Below, piece by piece: positions 38,858 to 48,977 of a DNA stretch of 64,000 bases. Below the pieces are notes generated by a model that searched no databases, was not told the origin of the DNA, and saw only the letters and a list, made by a program, of their open reading frames with translations. Source of the stretch: Candidatus Zhuqueibacterota bacterium. GTDB taxonomy: Bacteria > Zhuqueibacterota > Zhuqueibacteria > Oceanimicrobiales > Oceanimicrobiaceae. The position numbers and the translations under genes were made by a program. The stretch's first letter is position 1; the number at the start of each line of letters is the position of its first letter. The stretch spans positions 1 through 64,000 of the forward strand of contig JAJDAG010000098.1 in NCBI GenBank assembly GCA_029262005.1, given 5' to 3'.

Positions 38858-39328
38858 ATGCAAAATGTTATGATTGTTGATGACGAAGAAGATATTGTTA
38901 GCCTGATGTCCGAAACACTTAGCCTGTGGGGCTACAATCCTGTATGTGCAAAGGACGGTGAGGAGGCTTTGGATAGATTTCAGGAAACACCCATTGATCT
39001 TGTTATAACCGATCTCAAGCTTCCGAAGATGGACGGGGTTGAGTTGTTATATAGAATCAAGGATATTGATGAAGAAGCTGAGGTGATCGTCTTTACCGGA
39101 TACCCGGAAGTGAATTCAGCAATCGGCGCAATGAAAAACGGTGCATTTGACTACCTTACCAAACCCGTAGATCTTTCAGAATTGAAGCTAAAGGTGGAAC
39201 GTGGGTTGGAAAAAAAGAACTTAGGTAAAAGTGTCAAGACTTTGAAAGGCCTGAATTGGGCAATGGTTGTCTCGATACCGCTTTGGCTGGGGTTAGGAAT
39301 CCTGCTCGCCTATGTGCTCAAAATGTAA
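38858..39328 (+). CDS. Response-regulator receiver domain with C-terminal TM helix
   Basis: MIVDDEEDIVSLM, DLVITDLKLPKMDG, FTGYPEVNSAI, KPVDLSELK; tail WAMVVSIPLWLGLGILLAYVLKM. Confidence 0.88.
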   Translation: MQNVMIVDDEEDIVSLMSETLSLWGYNPVCAKDGEEALDRFQETPIDLVITDLKLPKMDGVELLYRIKDIDEEAEVIVFTGYPEVNSAIGAMKNGAFDYLTKPVDLSELKLKVERGLEKKNLGKSVKTLKGLNWAMVVSIPLWLGLGILLAYVLKM

Positions 39329-39345
39329 ATAAAAGCGACCATCTG

Positions 39346-39990
39346 TCAATAACTTGACGCCGTTTTTTGGGGGAAAACAAAAATTAGAATTGAGCCGGCA
39401 AGAAAGCCACCGATGTGGGCCCAGAATGCCACTCCGCCTCCTTCCATACCAATTGAGTCCAATCCAGCAAACAACTGCATGACAAACCAGAATCCAAGGA
39501 CGATGAGTGCCGGAATTGGACGTATGGTAAAGAAAAAGAAAATCGGAATGACGACGATGACCCGTGCCCGCGGGTATTTTACTAAATAAGCTCCCAGAAC
39601 ACCAGCGATTGCTCCGCTTGCCCCCACCATCGGCACGTCCACGGCACCGCCAAGCAAGATGTGTCCCAACACGGCGACCAAACCGCAGAGAAAATAGAAG
39701 GCGACAAATTGGATGTGGCCGAGGTAGTGTTCAATATTGTCTCCAAAAATCCAGAGGTAGAGCATGTTGCCAATAATATGCATGAAGCCGCCATGCAAAA
39801 ACATGGAGGTGAAGAGTGTTTCCAATCGTTGTCCATGCAAAATTGATGATGGAACTGCTCCAAATCGACTGATTACATGCGCGAATCCATATTTCAGTTC
39901 GAGACCGAAGACAATAATATTGATGGCAATGAATACGATTGTGAAAATCGGTGTAGAAGTTCGAGGATTGTCATCTTTTAGCGGAATCAT
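39346..39990 (-). CDS. Rhomboid-family intramembrane serine protease
   Basis: HGGFMHIIGNMLYLWIFG, GASGAIAGVLGAY, HIGGFLAG. Confidence 0.93.
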   Translation of the reverse strand: MIPLKDDNPRTSTPIFTIVFIAINIIVFGLELKYGFAHVISRFGAVPSSILHGQRLETLFTSMFLHGGFMHIIGNMLYLWIFGDNIEHYLGHIQFVAFYFLCGLVAVLGHILLGGAVDVPMVGASGAIAGVLGAYLVKYPRARVIVVIPIFFFFTIRPIPALIVLGFWFVMQLFAGLDSIGMEGGGVAFWAHIGGFLAGSILIFVFPQKTASSY

Positions 39991-42404
39991 TCGATCCCGA
40001 ATGTAGATTTTTTGATTGAGACATTCCCGGATTTGTCTGCAACCATTACGGTCAATTCATGTTGCCCTTTTTTTAGAGGATTTTCTACTTGATAGGTCAA
40101 CGTATAGCGCTCAGGGTCGTATTCGGCGATGAGTTTTTTCCCATCTAGCCGCATTTCTATTTCGTTTTCGTTGCTAATGCCAGACAGTCTATCTACAATT
40201 TTCATGGAAAGCAATGGCATCGCATCGCGCAATCGCGTCTGATTTGCAGGTCGAATTCTCGTAATTTCTGGAGCTACATCATCGCGGATTAAGACAAATT
40301 TTTCAAAACTGAGCACCTTTGCTGAAATAGAATTGTTGCCGACATCCCTCTTATTGTCGATAAAAACCCATTTCCCGCGACGTGTTTTATAATAGATACC
40401 CAGTTTATCCGGATTTGTTGTAGAGTCGGGATATTGGAGATGAACAAAAGCCCCTTTTTTCAACAACACGTCGGAAGGCTCTACTTCATATATATTGCCG
40501 GTCAAATCGTAGTCTTTAAGCGTTGTCACACTGTCGATGGCAATGCGTGTGTAAATGGGATTGTAAAGCGAATTTGACCAGAAGTTTACCCAAAATTTTT
40601 GATCAGCCGAAAAAATGCGGCTGCTTACTTTGGGGGCAATGGCCTCAGCACTGAATTGCTCCATTACTGAAAACTGCTCCTGGTTAAGGTTCTCAAATGT
40701 GAGGCGCAAGGGGTGCTCAGTACCGGTTAGGCGACTCAGTTCCAGGCGACCTACATAGGTTTTCAGCGCTGTTTGGTGTAGAGCAACCGGCCTGGCATCC
40801 CTGCGCTCGGGATACAACGTTACTACCGGCGTGCTTTTCAGGATGTTGTTGGAGGTTATTTCTATTCGAACATAATCGTTGTAGAAGTCATAATTTACAT
40901 CAACTTCAGGTGCAACAGAGCTTTCAGCGGTATCGGCTTGTATGTAATAATAAGGATACGAAGCGACACCGAATTGATCCCGTCCTTCAAAACGAAGAAT
41001 CAAAGGGCTTGGGTTGGTTTGCGCAGGCATGAGGATATTGCTAGCAGTTTCAAAGGCATCATCTGCAACGCTTTCGCCGCCTTTTTCTTCCGCCAGTGAG
41101 GTTGAGGTTGTCCAGTCAAAAGGCAATTGTTCCCACCTACGATTTCTGAAAACAAAAGTACCTAACTCTTCAACTCTGTTAATGTCGTAGGTCATTATGT
41201 CTGTTAATGTCAACGCTCCACTCGAATCAGTCTGAATGATCGGGCGAATATCGAAAGTTCCGCCAACGTTGAGTTTGCCGGAAATGGTACTTACATTATT
41301 AAAAAAATCGCTAACCTCAATGCGGAGATCATGTAAGCCGGGGAGCAACGTTCCTGTGTTGAAATACGCCTTTTCATCCGTTGCCCGGGACCGCTCCGCA
41401 ATGCTCGGTATGGCGTTTAAAGAAGCGCTTGTCAGAACACCCGCCCATGTTTTGTTTGGTGAATAATGCTGTAAAACATTGTGTCTGTCTTTGTACAATT
41501 TGTAAAAACGCCCTTGATTTCGTCTACTCAGGCGATAGTCTCGTTCCAATTCAACCATGGGGTTGTCCTGGAAAGCAATTCGATCATAACTATAGTGGAA
41601 TCGCTGCACATCATCAACGAATAGTGTGAGACTGTAGACACCGAAGCGGCTGGATGAGCCGCTGCTTTTATCGTAAGAAGAAACTGCAACACCCACGTTG
41701 CCCCAGATTGTGACGGGTTCTGGCATATAATACTGACCTGCTTTCACCCATTGCGGCATAATTACAACCGGCCTGTAGTCACCATTTGCTTCAGATTGTG
41801 CATTGAGTGGCGTGAAACTGACTTTTCTCACAATGGGGTTCACTCTATCCGGGAGTTCGTAACCCTTGAGCAGCGGGTTTGTTGGTCTGTTGGATGCATC
41901 TCTGATTTCAAAATGCAAATGGGGTGCTCCGATGCCTGTTTGGCCGGTGTAGCCAATTACCTGACCTTGTTTGACGGGTAAGTTTGTTGGTTTTAAGAAT
42001 AGGTTGATTCGATATTTCCCTCTTCGTTTCTGTTCCGCTTTTACATATTTTTCCAGTTCGTCCATGAATTTGGACAGGTGCGCGTAGACTGCGATTTCAC
42101 CGGTGTCGAGTTTCAAATAGATGGCTTTGCCGTATCCACTGGGCGAAACCGAAACTCTCCAGATGTAACCGGAGCGTACAGCGAAGCACTTGAATCCGGT
42201 TTTTCCTCTGGTACGAACGTCAAAACCGGCATGGTAACGTCTTGCTCTGTACTCTCCAAACGAAGATGTGAGGGATTTGCTTGCGTCAGTAGGCCAAAGG
42301 TAGGTTTTGTCTTCGGGCTGTTCTTGCGCGTTTAATGAGCCAAATAAAATGGAAATTAGCGTGGTGAAAACTGTAAGCAGCGCTTTGAAGTTAGTCATGT
42401 GCAT
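39987..42404 (-). CDS. M23-family metallopeptidase, exported
   Basis: RRYHAGFDVRTRGKTG, YAHLSKFMDELE, GYTGQTGIGAPHLHFEIRD. Confidence 0.9.
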   Translation of the reverse strand: MHMTNFKALLTVFTTLISILFGSLNAQEQPEDKTYLWPTDASKSLTSSFGEYRARRYHAGFDVRTRGKTGFKCFAVRSGYIWRVSVSPSGYGKAIYLKLDTGEIAVYAHLSKFMDELEKYVKAEQKRRGKYRINLFLKPTNLPVKQGQVIGYTGQTGIGAPHLHFEIRDASNRPTNPLLKGYELPDRVNPIVRKVSFTPLNAQSEANGDYRPVVIMPQWVKAGQYYMPEPVTIWGNVGVAVSSYDKSSGSSSRFGVYSLTLFVDDVQRFHYSYDRIAFQDNPMVELERDYRLSRRNQGRFYKLYKDRHNVLQHYSPNKTWAGVLTSASLNAIPSIAERSRATDEKAYFNTGTLLPGLHDLRIEVSDFFNNVSTISGKLNVGGTFDIRPIIQTDSSGALTLTDIMTYDINRVEELGTFVFRNRRWEQLPFDWTTSTSLAEEKGGESVADDAFETASNILMPAQTNPSPLILRFEGRDQFGVASYPYYYIQADTAESSVAPEVDVNYDFYNDYVRIEITSNNILKSTPVVTLYPERRDARPVALHQTALKTYVGRLELSRLTGTEHPLRLTFENLNQEQFSVMEQFSAEAIAPKVSSRIFSADQKFWVNFWSNSLYNPIYTRIAIDSVTTLKDYDLTGNIYEVEPSDVLLKKGAFVHLQYPDSTTNPDKLGIYYKTRRGKWVFIDNKRDVGNNSISAKVLSFEKFVLIRDDVAPEITRIRPANQTRLRDAMPLLSMKIVDRLSGISNENEIEMRLDGKKLIAEYDPERYTLTYQVENPLKKGQHELTVMVADKSGNVSIKKSTFGIE

Positions 42405-43266
42405 TGTCTCGGGTGATATTCAGTAAAGCGTCTGGTTGATCTGTGATGATGCCTGTTACGCCCCAATCCAGAAATTTTTCCATCATGTCAGCTTGGTTAA
42501 CAGTCCAAACAAGGCAATGCATCGCCATGCTTTGTATCTTCTCAAACAATGATTTTGTCAATAACTGCGCATTCATGTGAACCGCTTTGGCCTTGAGAAT
42601 TCGGGCAAAGAAAAGTCCGGTGTTGCCAATATTGAATGTCTTGTCTATTAAGAGACCGGCTATTGCTTCCGGATCGACTTTGTGCAAACGCCGCATAACG
42701 ATTGGGTTGAAAGAGGAAATAATGGTGGTGTCGAACACGCCAAATTGCTTCAACGCCGCAATGACTTTTTTCTCGATATTGTGACCCGGTGGCAAACCAT
42801 CAGTTTTGATTTCGACATTCAGTTTGAGTTTGCCGTCAACAAGCTCAAGCACCTGTTCCAGTGTGGGGATGAATTCATCTGTGTTCCCACCATTGTGCAG
42901 AAATCGAAATTTTTGCAGTTGCTCAAGCGGTAGCCCCTTTACAAGGCCGGTCGCGCCGGTCATTCGACTCAGTCCGGGGTCGTGAAACGCAACCACTTCG
43001 CCCGAGGCACAAACCCGGACATCAAATTCAATGCCATCTACACCAAGCTCAATGGCAGCCTGGAATGCGGCGAGACTGTTTTCCGGCGCAGATGCAGTGA
43101 ACCCGCGGTGCGCGAAGTTTTGTGTCTGCGGTGAATTTTTTGTTTTGGGAATCTGCATAGAACAGGTTTGTAAAAGGACAGAAGTTAATAAATTGTCATG
43201 ACATTCACAAACACTAATCTTATGGATTTTTGAAAATAGTTGTTTTGTTTTCACTGAAAGTGTCAA
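42391..43266 (-). CDS. Glycerophosphodiester phosphodiesterase
   Basis: AHRGFTASAPENSLAAFQAAIELGVDGIEFDVRV...VVAFHDPGLSRMTG; likely true start internal. Confidence 0.92.
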   Translation of the reverse strand: MTLSVKTKQLFSKIHKISVCECHDNLLTSVLLQTCSMQIPKTKNSPQTQNFAHRGFTASAPENSLAAFQAAIELGVDGIEFDVRVCASGEVVAFHDPGLSRMTGATGLVKGLPLEQLQKFRFLHNGGNTDEFIPTLEQVLELVDGKLKLNVEIKTDGLPPGHNIEKKVIAALKQFGVFDTTIISSFNPIVMRRLHKVDPEAIAGLLIDKTFNIGNTGLFFARILKAKAVHMNAQLLTKSLFEKIQSMAMHCLVWTVNQADMMEKFLDWGVTGIITDQPDALLNITRDNAHD

Positions 43267-44608
43267 GAATTTGAGAAAGCTGTTTAGTCAGCTGCCTCCG
43301 TTCAAAGCGCAGTACGTTTCGACTTGTAAGGTCAGTGGAAGTAACCACTGTGCCTTCCTGAAAGAACCTGAGTAACGCGTCCTCAATTGCCGGAATATCT
43401 TCATGAGGCAGAGTGTTGAGCGCCCGGTGCTGTTCAAGGATGCGGATGCCTTCTACACGCGGGCCAATTGCTAAAATTCGTTTCCCGGATGCCAGGTATT
43501 CAAATGTTTTGCCCGGGACAAAATCGTGGCTCGCATCCTGCGCCACCGGATATAATAAAAGGTCGGCTGACATAACGATTTCTAAAGCATGCAAATGTGA
43601 CAAATAACCAGTAAAGTGAACGCAGTCAGACAGTTCCAGTCTGTTAACCAATTCCAGTAAATTCGACTGCAAATTGCAACCCACCAGCAGCAGGAGAATT
43701 CGCTTTCGCATGTGGGGGTTCTTGCACAGCAAACTGGAAAGCGCTACCAGAAAGGAGTTCACCGGGGCGATGTTGGTCAGCGCTCCGCTGAATACGATTT
43801 CGAAGCGCCTGGCCGGTGGCCTGGGGTGAAGCGTAGCAAAGTCTTCTGCATCAAATCCGTTGGTAATGACCGTGAATTTAATCGGGTGCGCTTCGGACTT
43901 CTGTATAAGGATATTTCGTAATCCAGATGAAACAGTCACAAGCTGATCCGCGGCGCGCACAACGCGTTTCTGAAGTAATTGATTAAGATACGCATGAAAC
44001 CGGGTTGGCTCAGATTGAAAGTTTCCACCGGACCAACCATCGCGAAAATCTGCAATCCATTTAAGTTTTTTGCAACGTTTGAGAAAAAGGCCGGCAAAAT
44101 GAATTGAATGCGGGGGCGAAGTCGTTAGGACAAATTCGATGTTTTCTTTCTTAATAAGCCGCCACGAGCGGAAAAGCGCGAAAGGCAACCAGAGTATTTT
44201 ACTGTCAGGAATAAAGAAGAAGGAAAGCAGTTTGTTGAGAAAGTGCCCTCGGCTGTTGTTCGCTGCCGTTTGTTTAGTTTGGCCCGTTGGGGCTGAAAGC
44301 AGATAAAAAAGACGTTGCGGATCGAGGGAACCTGTCCGATAAATTTTTGTATCGGTCAGCTCGGTTAACAGTGTTGAGTCTTTGGCGTAATAAACAATAT
44401 CTTTAACCGAAACGACAATCGGCTCCCAATCAAAGTCAGGTAGATATTTGGCAAATTTTGCCGCCCGTTGCGTGCCGCCCATGCCCAGCGGTGGGAAATA
44501 ATATGCCAGAATGAGTACTTTTTTCAATGCCTTGACCAGAGTTTTTCGAACATCTTTTTTGTAAACCACCTGCCGCGACAAATGAGGCTTTGCCGGTAGC
44601 CAAGCCAT
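43220..44608 (-). CDS. Glycosyltransferase (GT4-like)
   Basis: LILAYYFPPLGMGGTQRAAKFAKYL; VPGKTFEYLASGKRILAIGP. Confidence 0.85.
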   Translation of the reverse strand: MAWLPAKPHLSRQVVYKKDVRKTLVKALKKVLILAYYFPPLGMGGTQRAAKFAKYLPDFDWEPIVVSVKDIVYYAKDSTLLTELTDTKIYRTGSLDPQRLFYLLSAPTGQTKQTAANNSRGHFLNKLLSFFFIPDSKILWLPFALFRSWRLIKKENIEFVLTTSPPHSIHFAGLFLKRCKKLKWIADFRDGWSGGNFQSEPTRFHAYLNQLLQKRVVRAADQLVTVSSGLRNILIQKSEAHPIKFTVITNGFDAEDFATLHPRPPARRFEIVFSGALTNIAPVNSFLVALSSLLCKNPHMRKRILLLLVGCNLQSNLLELVNRLELSDCVHFTGYLSHLHALEIVMSADLLLYPVAQDASHDFVPGKTFEYLASGKRILAIGPRVEGIRILEQHRALNTLPHEDIPAIEDALLRFFQEGTVVTSTDLTSRNVLRFERRQLTKQLSQILDTFSENKTTIFKNP

Positions 44609-45426
44609 TTGTCGGCCAAGGCACTGAATTCACTTTGGCCGGTTAAGCCGGCAAGAATTCGCAGCAGCCTGATATGAACGATCATGTACATCGGCGAAGC
44701 CAACCTGCGGCTTGAGTGTAAGTCATACAGGTTCCAGTAGCCGGTATCGTAGAGTTGCAGGTTTTGTGTTAGTCCCGCTGTTGCGGAGTCGAACAAGCTC
44801 TGCGCGGCCGCATCGTTCCAAAAATTGGCGTAATCATAAATGCCAAGCAAGGCAAAAATATGTCCATTCAACACACGTGATGGTGGCGTTGTGGTAAATT
44901 CCTCAAAAATCGGTGTTCCATCGGCGAAATGTTCAAGAACGCCGCCATCTTCCACTGCAAACAGAAATGCCTGAAAAGCACGCCGTGTGATTTCCGGAAT
45001 GCGCTCATCCTGTTTTTGTTGATGTACGCGCAACAGCAAAGAAATGCCCTGGCCCTGGGCCATTCCTGAAATCCAGGGCGCTTTCGGACCGTAATAATCT
45101 AAGTCAAATGGATAAACCCAGGCGCCGATATCCCTGCGCCAATTTTTGAAATTACCAATTAGCCAGTTGGCGCAAGCCAATGCCTGTTGCAGGGTGTCAC
45201 GTTTTCCTGTTATGGCGTATTTCTGCAAACAGAACAAACCAAATTGTGAGATTGTAATTGGGTTGTATTGCAGACCATAGTTTTTGCCCATGTCAACTTT
45301 GGGCACGCCTGCCTGGTCCTGCGGGTAAGAAAAATCTTCGAGACCGCTCCAGTCAAATGGGTAATTGCCCAGCGTCTTTACTGAATTGGTTTCTTTATGG
45401 GTGGTCATGGTGATTGTTGGACGCAC
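44524..45426 (-). CDS. D-glucuronyl C5-epimerase C-terminal-like protein
   Basis: YGLQYNPITISQFGL, WISGMAQGQGISLLLR, VLNGHIFALLGIYDY, YDTGYWNLYDL are characteristic of the family. Confidence 0.75.
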   Translation of the reverse strand: MRPTITMTTHKETNSVKTLGNYPFDWSGLEDFSYPQDQAGVPKVDMGKNYGLQYNPITISQFGLFCLQKYAITGKRDTLQQALACANWLIGNFKNWRRDIGAWVYPFDLDYYGPKAPWISGMAQGQGISLLLRVHQQKQDERIPEITRRAFQAFLFAVEDGGVLEHFADGTPIFEEFTTTPPSRVLNGHIFALLGIYDYANFWNDAAAQSLFDSATAGLTQNLQLYDTGYWNLYDLHSSRRLASPMYMIVHIRLLRILAGLTGQSEFSALADKWLGYRQSLICRGRWFTKKMFEKLWSRH

Positions 45427-45435
45427 TTATTTTGT

Positions 45436-47139
45436 CTATGGCGCTGTCATGTAAAGTCGAATGACTGGTCCAAGATTCCACCTGCCCGACTTGAATTCTT
45501 TAATGAGCTTTAGGGTTTGATTTTTAAAAACGCTTTCGTAGAAATGGCGCCCGTTCTGATAGTTGAGCCAAACGGCTGTATTTTTGGGCGGCGCATTGCC
45601 GAGAAAATAGCGCGCATAATTGTCGCTTGAAGTCAAAATGTAAGGCACCCCCGCTTTTAATACCGAGGAAAGTTTGGGAAGCCGGGTGCTGAGCAGTTGC
45701 CGCACGTAACTGTCTTTAGCTGTGATCTCACCGCTTCCGGGTTGCCGCAAGGCCTTCAATTTGAAATCTTTACGTAGATTGACTAACCGATACGAAGCCC
45801 GCCTGAAGCTTTCCTCCACGAGTTTCTCGCGTATTTCAAGTGGTACAACCTGGCTTTCAGAATCGTTTCGCATGAACCTGCCCGGATCAAACAGGTTTGG
45901 GCCGTAAACATAGTTTTCATAGGCAATTGCCGTGTGAGCGGGCAAGTTGGCCTCTATCCATTGTTTGGCTTGTGTTCGGGAATCGGGTTGTGTCAGGCGA
46001 AAATCGGTGTAGCTTATTTTGATGAGCGGTATAAGAAAAAGTACGGCGAATAAACTGTTTCGGGCGATTGCAGGCAAGTTAGGTTGCGCAATTTTTCCGA
46101 GAAATATTGCACCGAGGATGACCAGCGCCGGAAAAATCGGGGCGATGTATTGTACGCCGGTCCGACTCCAAAGCCCAAGAACAAGCAGCGTTGGCAATGC
46201 AAAAGATAAAAGAATGTAGTGCCTGCGTTCACCGCCAAAGAGCACGGAAATGACACCTGCAACACAGAGCAAACCAATGGTGAGGTCGTTGAAGATAAGT
46301 TCCCAAAGCGGCCACACAAGCGGCATGCTGCTGATATGCCCGGCCATTCCCCTGCTGACATGCGAAACAGTGTATTTCAAATCGTGAATGTACTTGCCCG
46401 GAGCAATCAGCCAGTACGGTGAACCGAGAATAAAACCGGTGACCACAGTTGCTGTAGCCATGAATGCTTTTTGAATCAAACTCTGAACTTTGTTTCGTGA
46501 GGAATAGATGATGGTCAGCCACAGTGGCAGCAGCAGAAATCCGGCATTGTATTTTGTTGAAATGGCGAGGCCGCAAACCAGGCTAGCCAACAGCAGGTGT
46601 TTATTTGACCCGCTTTCATGGTATACAAAAATAAAAAAAAGCGTCAAAGTGCACATAAAGGTGAGTGTAGCTTCCAGCAGAATCCAGTGTGACCAATCGA
46701 CATGCAAGGAACTGAGCGTTAAAAGCAGAGCTGCGAACAACCCGGTGCGCTCACTAAAAAAACGCCTGCCGACCTGGTAAATCAACCAGACAGTTGCCAC
46801 TCCGAGCACAACACTTAAGAATCTGCCCCAGAAAAAAATGAGAGTAGGATCGATGAAGTAGCTGGCGCCAAAATCGAGCACACTGCCGAAAGCACTGGTT
46901 AATCGACCAATTAAAAAACAGAGGCCTTGCGCTGCGGCAAGCAAATAAGAATAAAAGGCCGGATAAACGAAGTAGGTCGGCTCCAGACTTTTCTTTGCGC
47001 CGAAGGCCAGCGCGTTAACCACGTTAAACGGTTCGTCCGAGTTGTAGAGAGAAGGCAAGCCATACCAAATTCCGGTGAAACGGGCGGCAAAAGCGAGCAG
47101 CAAAATGAGTAGAAGTTTGTGTTTGGCGATGAATTTCAT
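45436..47139 (-). CDS. ArnT/PMT-like membrane glycosyltransferase (GT39-like)
   Basis: LAFAARFTGIWYGLPSLYNSDEPFNVVNA; multi-TM. Confidence 0.8.
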   Translation of the reverse strand: MKFIAKHKLLLILLLAFAARFTGIWYGLPSLYNSDEPFNVVNALAFGAKKSLEPTYFVYPAFYSYLLAAAQGLCFLIGRLTSAFGSVLDFGASYFIDPTLIFFWGRFLSVVLGVATVWLIYQVGRRFFSERTGLFAALLLTLSSLHVDWSHWILLEATLTFMCTLTLFFIFVYHESGSNKHLLLASLVCGLAISTKYNAGFLLLPLWLTIIYSSRNKVQSLIQKAFMATATVVTGFILGSPYWLIAPGKYIHDLKYTVSHVSRGMAGHISSMPLVWPLWELIFNDLTIGLLCVAGVISVLFGGERRHYILLSFALPTLLVLGLWSRTGVQYIAPIFPALVILGAIFLGKIAQPNLPAIARNSLFAVLFLIPLIKISYTDFRLTQPDSRTQAKQWIEANLPAHTAIAYENYVYGPNLFDPGRFMRNDSESQVVPLEIREKLVEESFRRASYRLVNLRKDFKLKALRQPGSGEITAKDSYVRQLLSTRLPKLSSVLKAGVPYILTSSDNYARYFLGNAPPKNTAVWLNYQNGRHFYESVFKNQTLKLIKEFKSGRWNLGPVIRLYMTAP

Positions 47140-47144
47140 TTTTT

Positions 47145-48611
47145 TTAGCTTTCACGGTTGCGAGAATTCAAGATGCCTCGTAAACTGTTTAACTCCTGTT
47201 TCTCAAAAAAACCAGTCAGAAAGAGTAGCAAAGGTAGTAACAGCAATAGACCGATTTTATATAGAAGTTCCCAAGCCTGCAGATGCAGTTGACCGGCATA
47301 AAGGACAATGGAAACACAAAGGGCAATTTTCAGTAACCTGCCGAATTCGTAACGAATGGTGTAAAACCGCTTTGCAAACAAATACAGCATAACGCACATG
47401 ATAACATGTCCGGCCAGTCTGGCATAGGCCGCGCCCATGATACCAATTCTCGGTACAAATATCAAGTTGATTACCACGGTCACAATGACGCCGGCAAAAG
47501 TGATGATGGGCAAATACTTCGTTTTTTCCTTCAAATAGACGCCAACCATGAAGTTGACATACATACCATAGAAAATGTAGGACAATAGAATTGGTGGCAC
47601 AACCGGCAACCCACTCCAGTATTGCTGACCAAGCAGGGTGAAGCCGGGAAACTGAAACTGAACAATATCATCGATAAAAAGTGTTAAGATCAAAAAAGCA
47701 GCCGCAAGGATAAGTGTAAAATAGGTGAGCACTCGGGAAAAAATTGCTTTCGCATTTTCCTGTTTTGAGGTGGTTAGAAAAAACGGATGCCAGGCAAAGC
47801 GAAAGGCTGTTACCAACAGCGCCATAAACATCCCGAGCTTGGCGTTGGCGCTGTAAATACCCGTTGCTTCCAATCCGGCCATGCGTTCAAGCAGGGGGCG
47901 GTCGATTAAATCAAGCAGCACAACCGAAAGCGTTGAAGGCAGAAAGGGTAGGCCAAATTTTAGTAGCGTCACAAGTTCTTTGGCATTAAACAAGAACGAA
48001 ATTTGTTTAATGAGAATGAAGAAGGTCATGAGGAATGTCAGGCCGGATGCCCAGAGGTTGGCCAGGAGCATGCCTTCAATGCCCATGTCAAGGTACACGA
48101 TAAAATAAATATTTAAACCGACATTGATGAGGACATTGGTAAATTTTATTGCGATGTAAATATGAGATTTTTCTTCTGCGCGCAGAAACAAAAATGGTAA
48201 AAATGCCAGGGCGTCAAAAGCCAGAATGAAGGCGGAAATTCGAATCAAATGCGCGTATTCGCCTTCAGTGATCAGAAAAGTGTCAATGGCGGATGCAAAA
48301 AAGTAAGTCACTGCTGTGAAGGCTGAGACGGTGGCAAGAACTGACCAGAATGCCGTGCTGAAAACATGGCGGCGTTTTTCAGGATCTTCACTCATGATAA
48401 AATAGCGCAGAAATGCTGAATCAATTCCGACAGTGTAGAGAACGGTCATCACCGCAATAAATGAGTAAACAACTTGTGTTGCACCAAAGTCACCAATGGG
48501 CAAATAGTTGGTGTAAAGTGGAAGGAGTAGAAAGTTTACCACACGAGTGATGATGTGACCCAGGCCGTAGACTGCGGAATGTTTTGTTAGACGTTTGAGG
48601 CTCGCTAGCAT
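47145..48611 (-). CDS. Polysaccharide biosynthesis flippase (Wzx/MATE-like)
   Basis: SAVYGLGHIITRVVNFLLLPLYTNYLPIGDFGATQVVYS; multi-TM. Confidence 0.9.
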   Translation of the reverse strand: MLASLKRLTKHSAVYGLGHIITRVVNFLLLPLYTNYLPIGDFGATQVVYSFIAVMTVLYTVGIDSAFLRYFIMSEDPEKRRHVFSTAFWSVLATVSAFTAVTYFFASAIDTFLITEGEYAHLIRISAFILAFDALAFLPFLFLRAEEKSHIYIAIKFTNVLINVGLNIYFIVYLDMGIEGMLLANLWASGLTFLMTFFILIKQISFLFNAKELVTLLKFGLPFLPSTLSVVLLDLIDRPLLERMAGLEATGIYSANAKLGMFMALLVTAFRFAWHPFFLTTSKQENAKAIFSRVLTYFTLILAAAFLILTLFIDDIVQFQFPGFTLLGQQYWSGLPVVPPILLSYIFYGMYVNFMVGVYLKEKTKYLPIITFAGVIVTVVINLIFVPRIGIMGAAYARLAGHVIMCVMLYLFAKRFYTIRYEFGRLLKIALCVSIVLYAGQLHLQAWELLYKIGLLLLLPLLLFLTGFFEKQELNSLRGILNSRNRES

Positions 48612-48977
48612 GTGTGACGGTTTTTTCCTGAAATGTAGAGAGAGAGAATTTTTAGTCTGTTCATCCTGCGTGGACCTGAATTTTTCCCAATGCGATTTGA
48701 GGCGGGTTTGTTTTCAACAATTGTATAAATATATGAAGCATGGCGTGAAAAGGCAAGGTAATTTGTTTGTGACCGACAGGCATAGAAATGATTAGCTTGA
48801 ACGGCCGTGAGCTGCTCAGGGATGGCTCATTATCCGGCACTTTTCGTCATCAGACACCTTTTGAGATTAAGTATTCATAAGGTGACACAGCAACATGACG
48901 ATACTAGTATTGCTACTATTCGCTCCCAGGGAGAGGGTTTAGCTTTTGAAATTCAATCTCGTTAGGTGGTGATTTGA

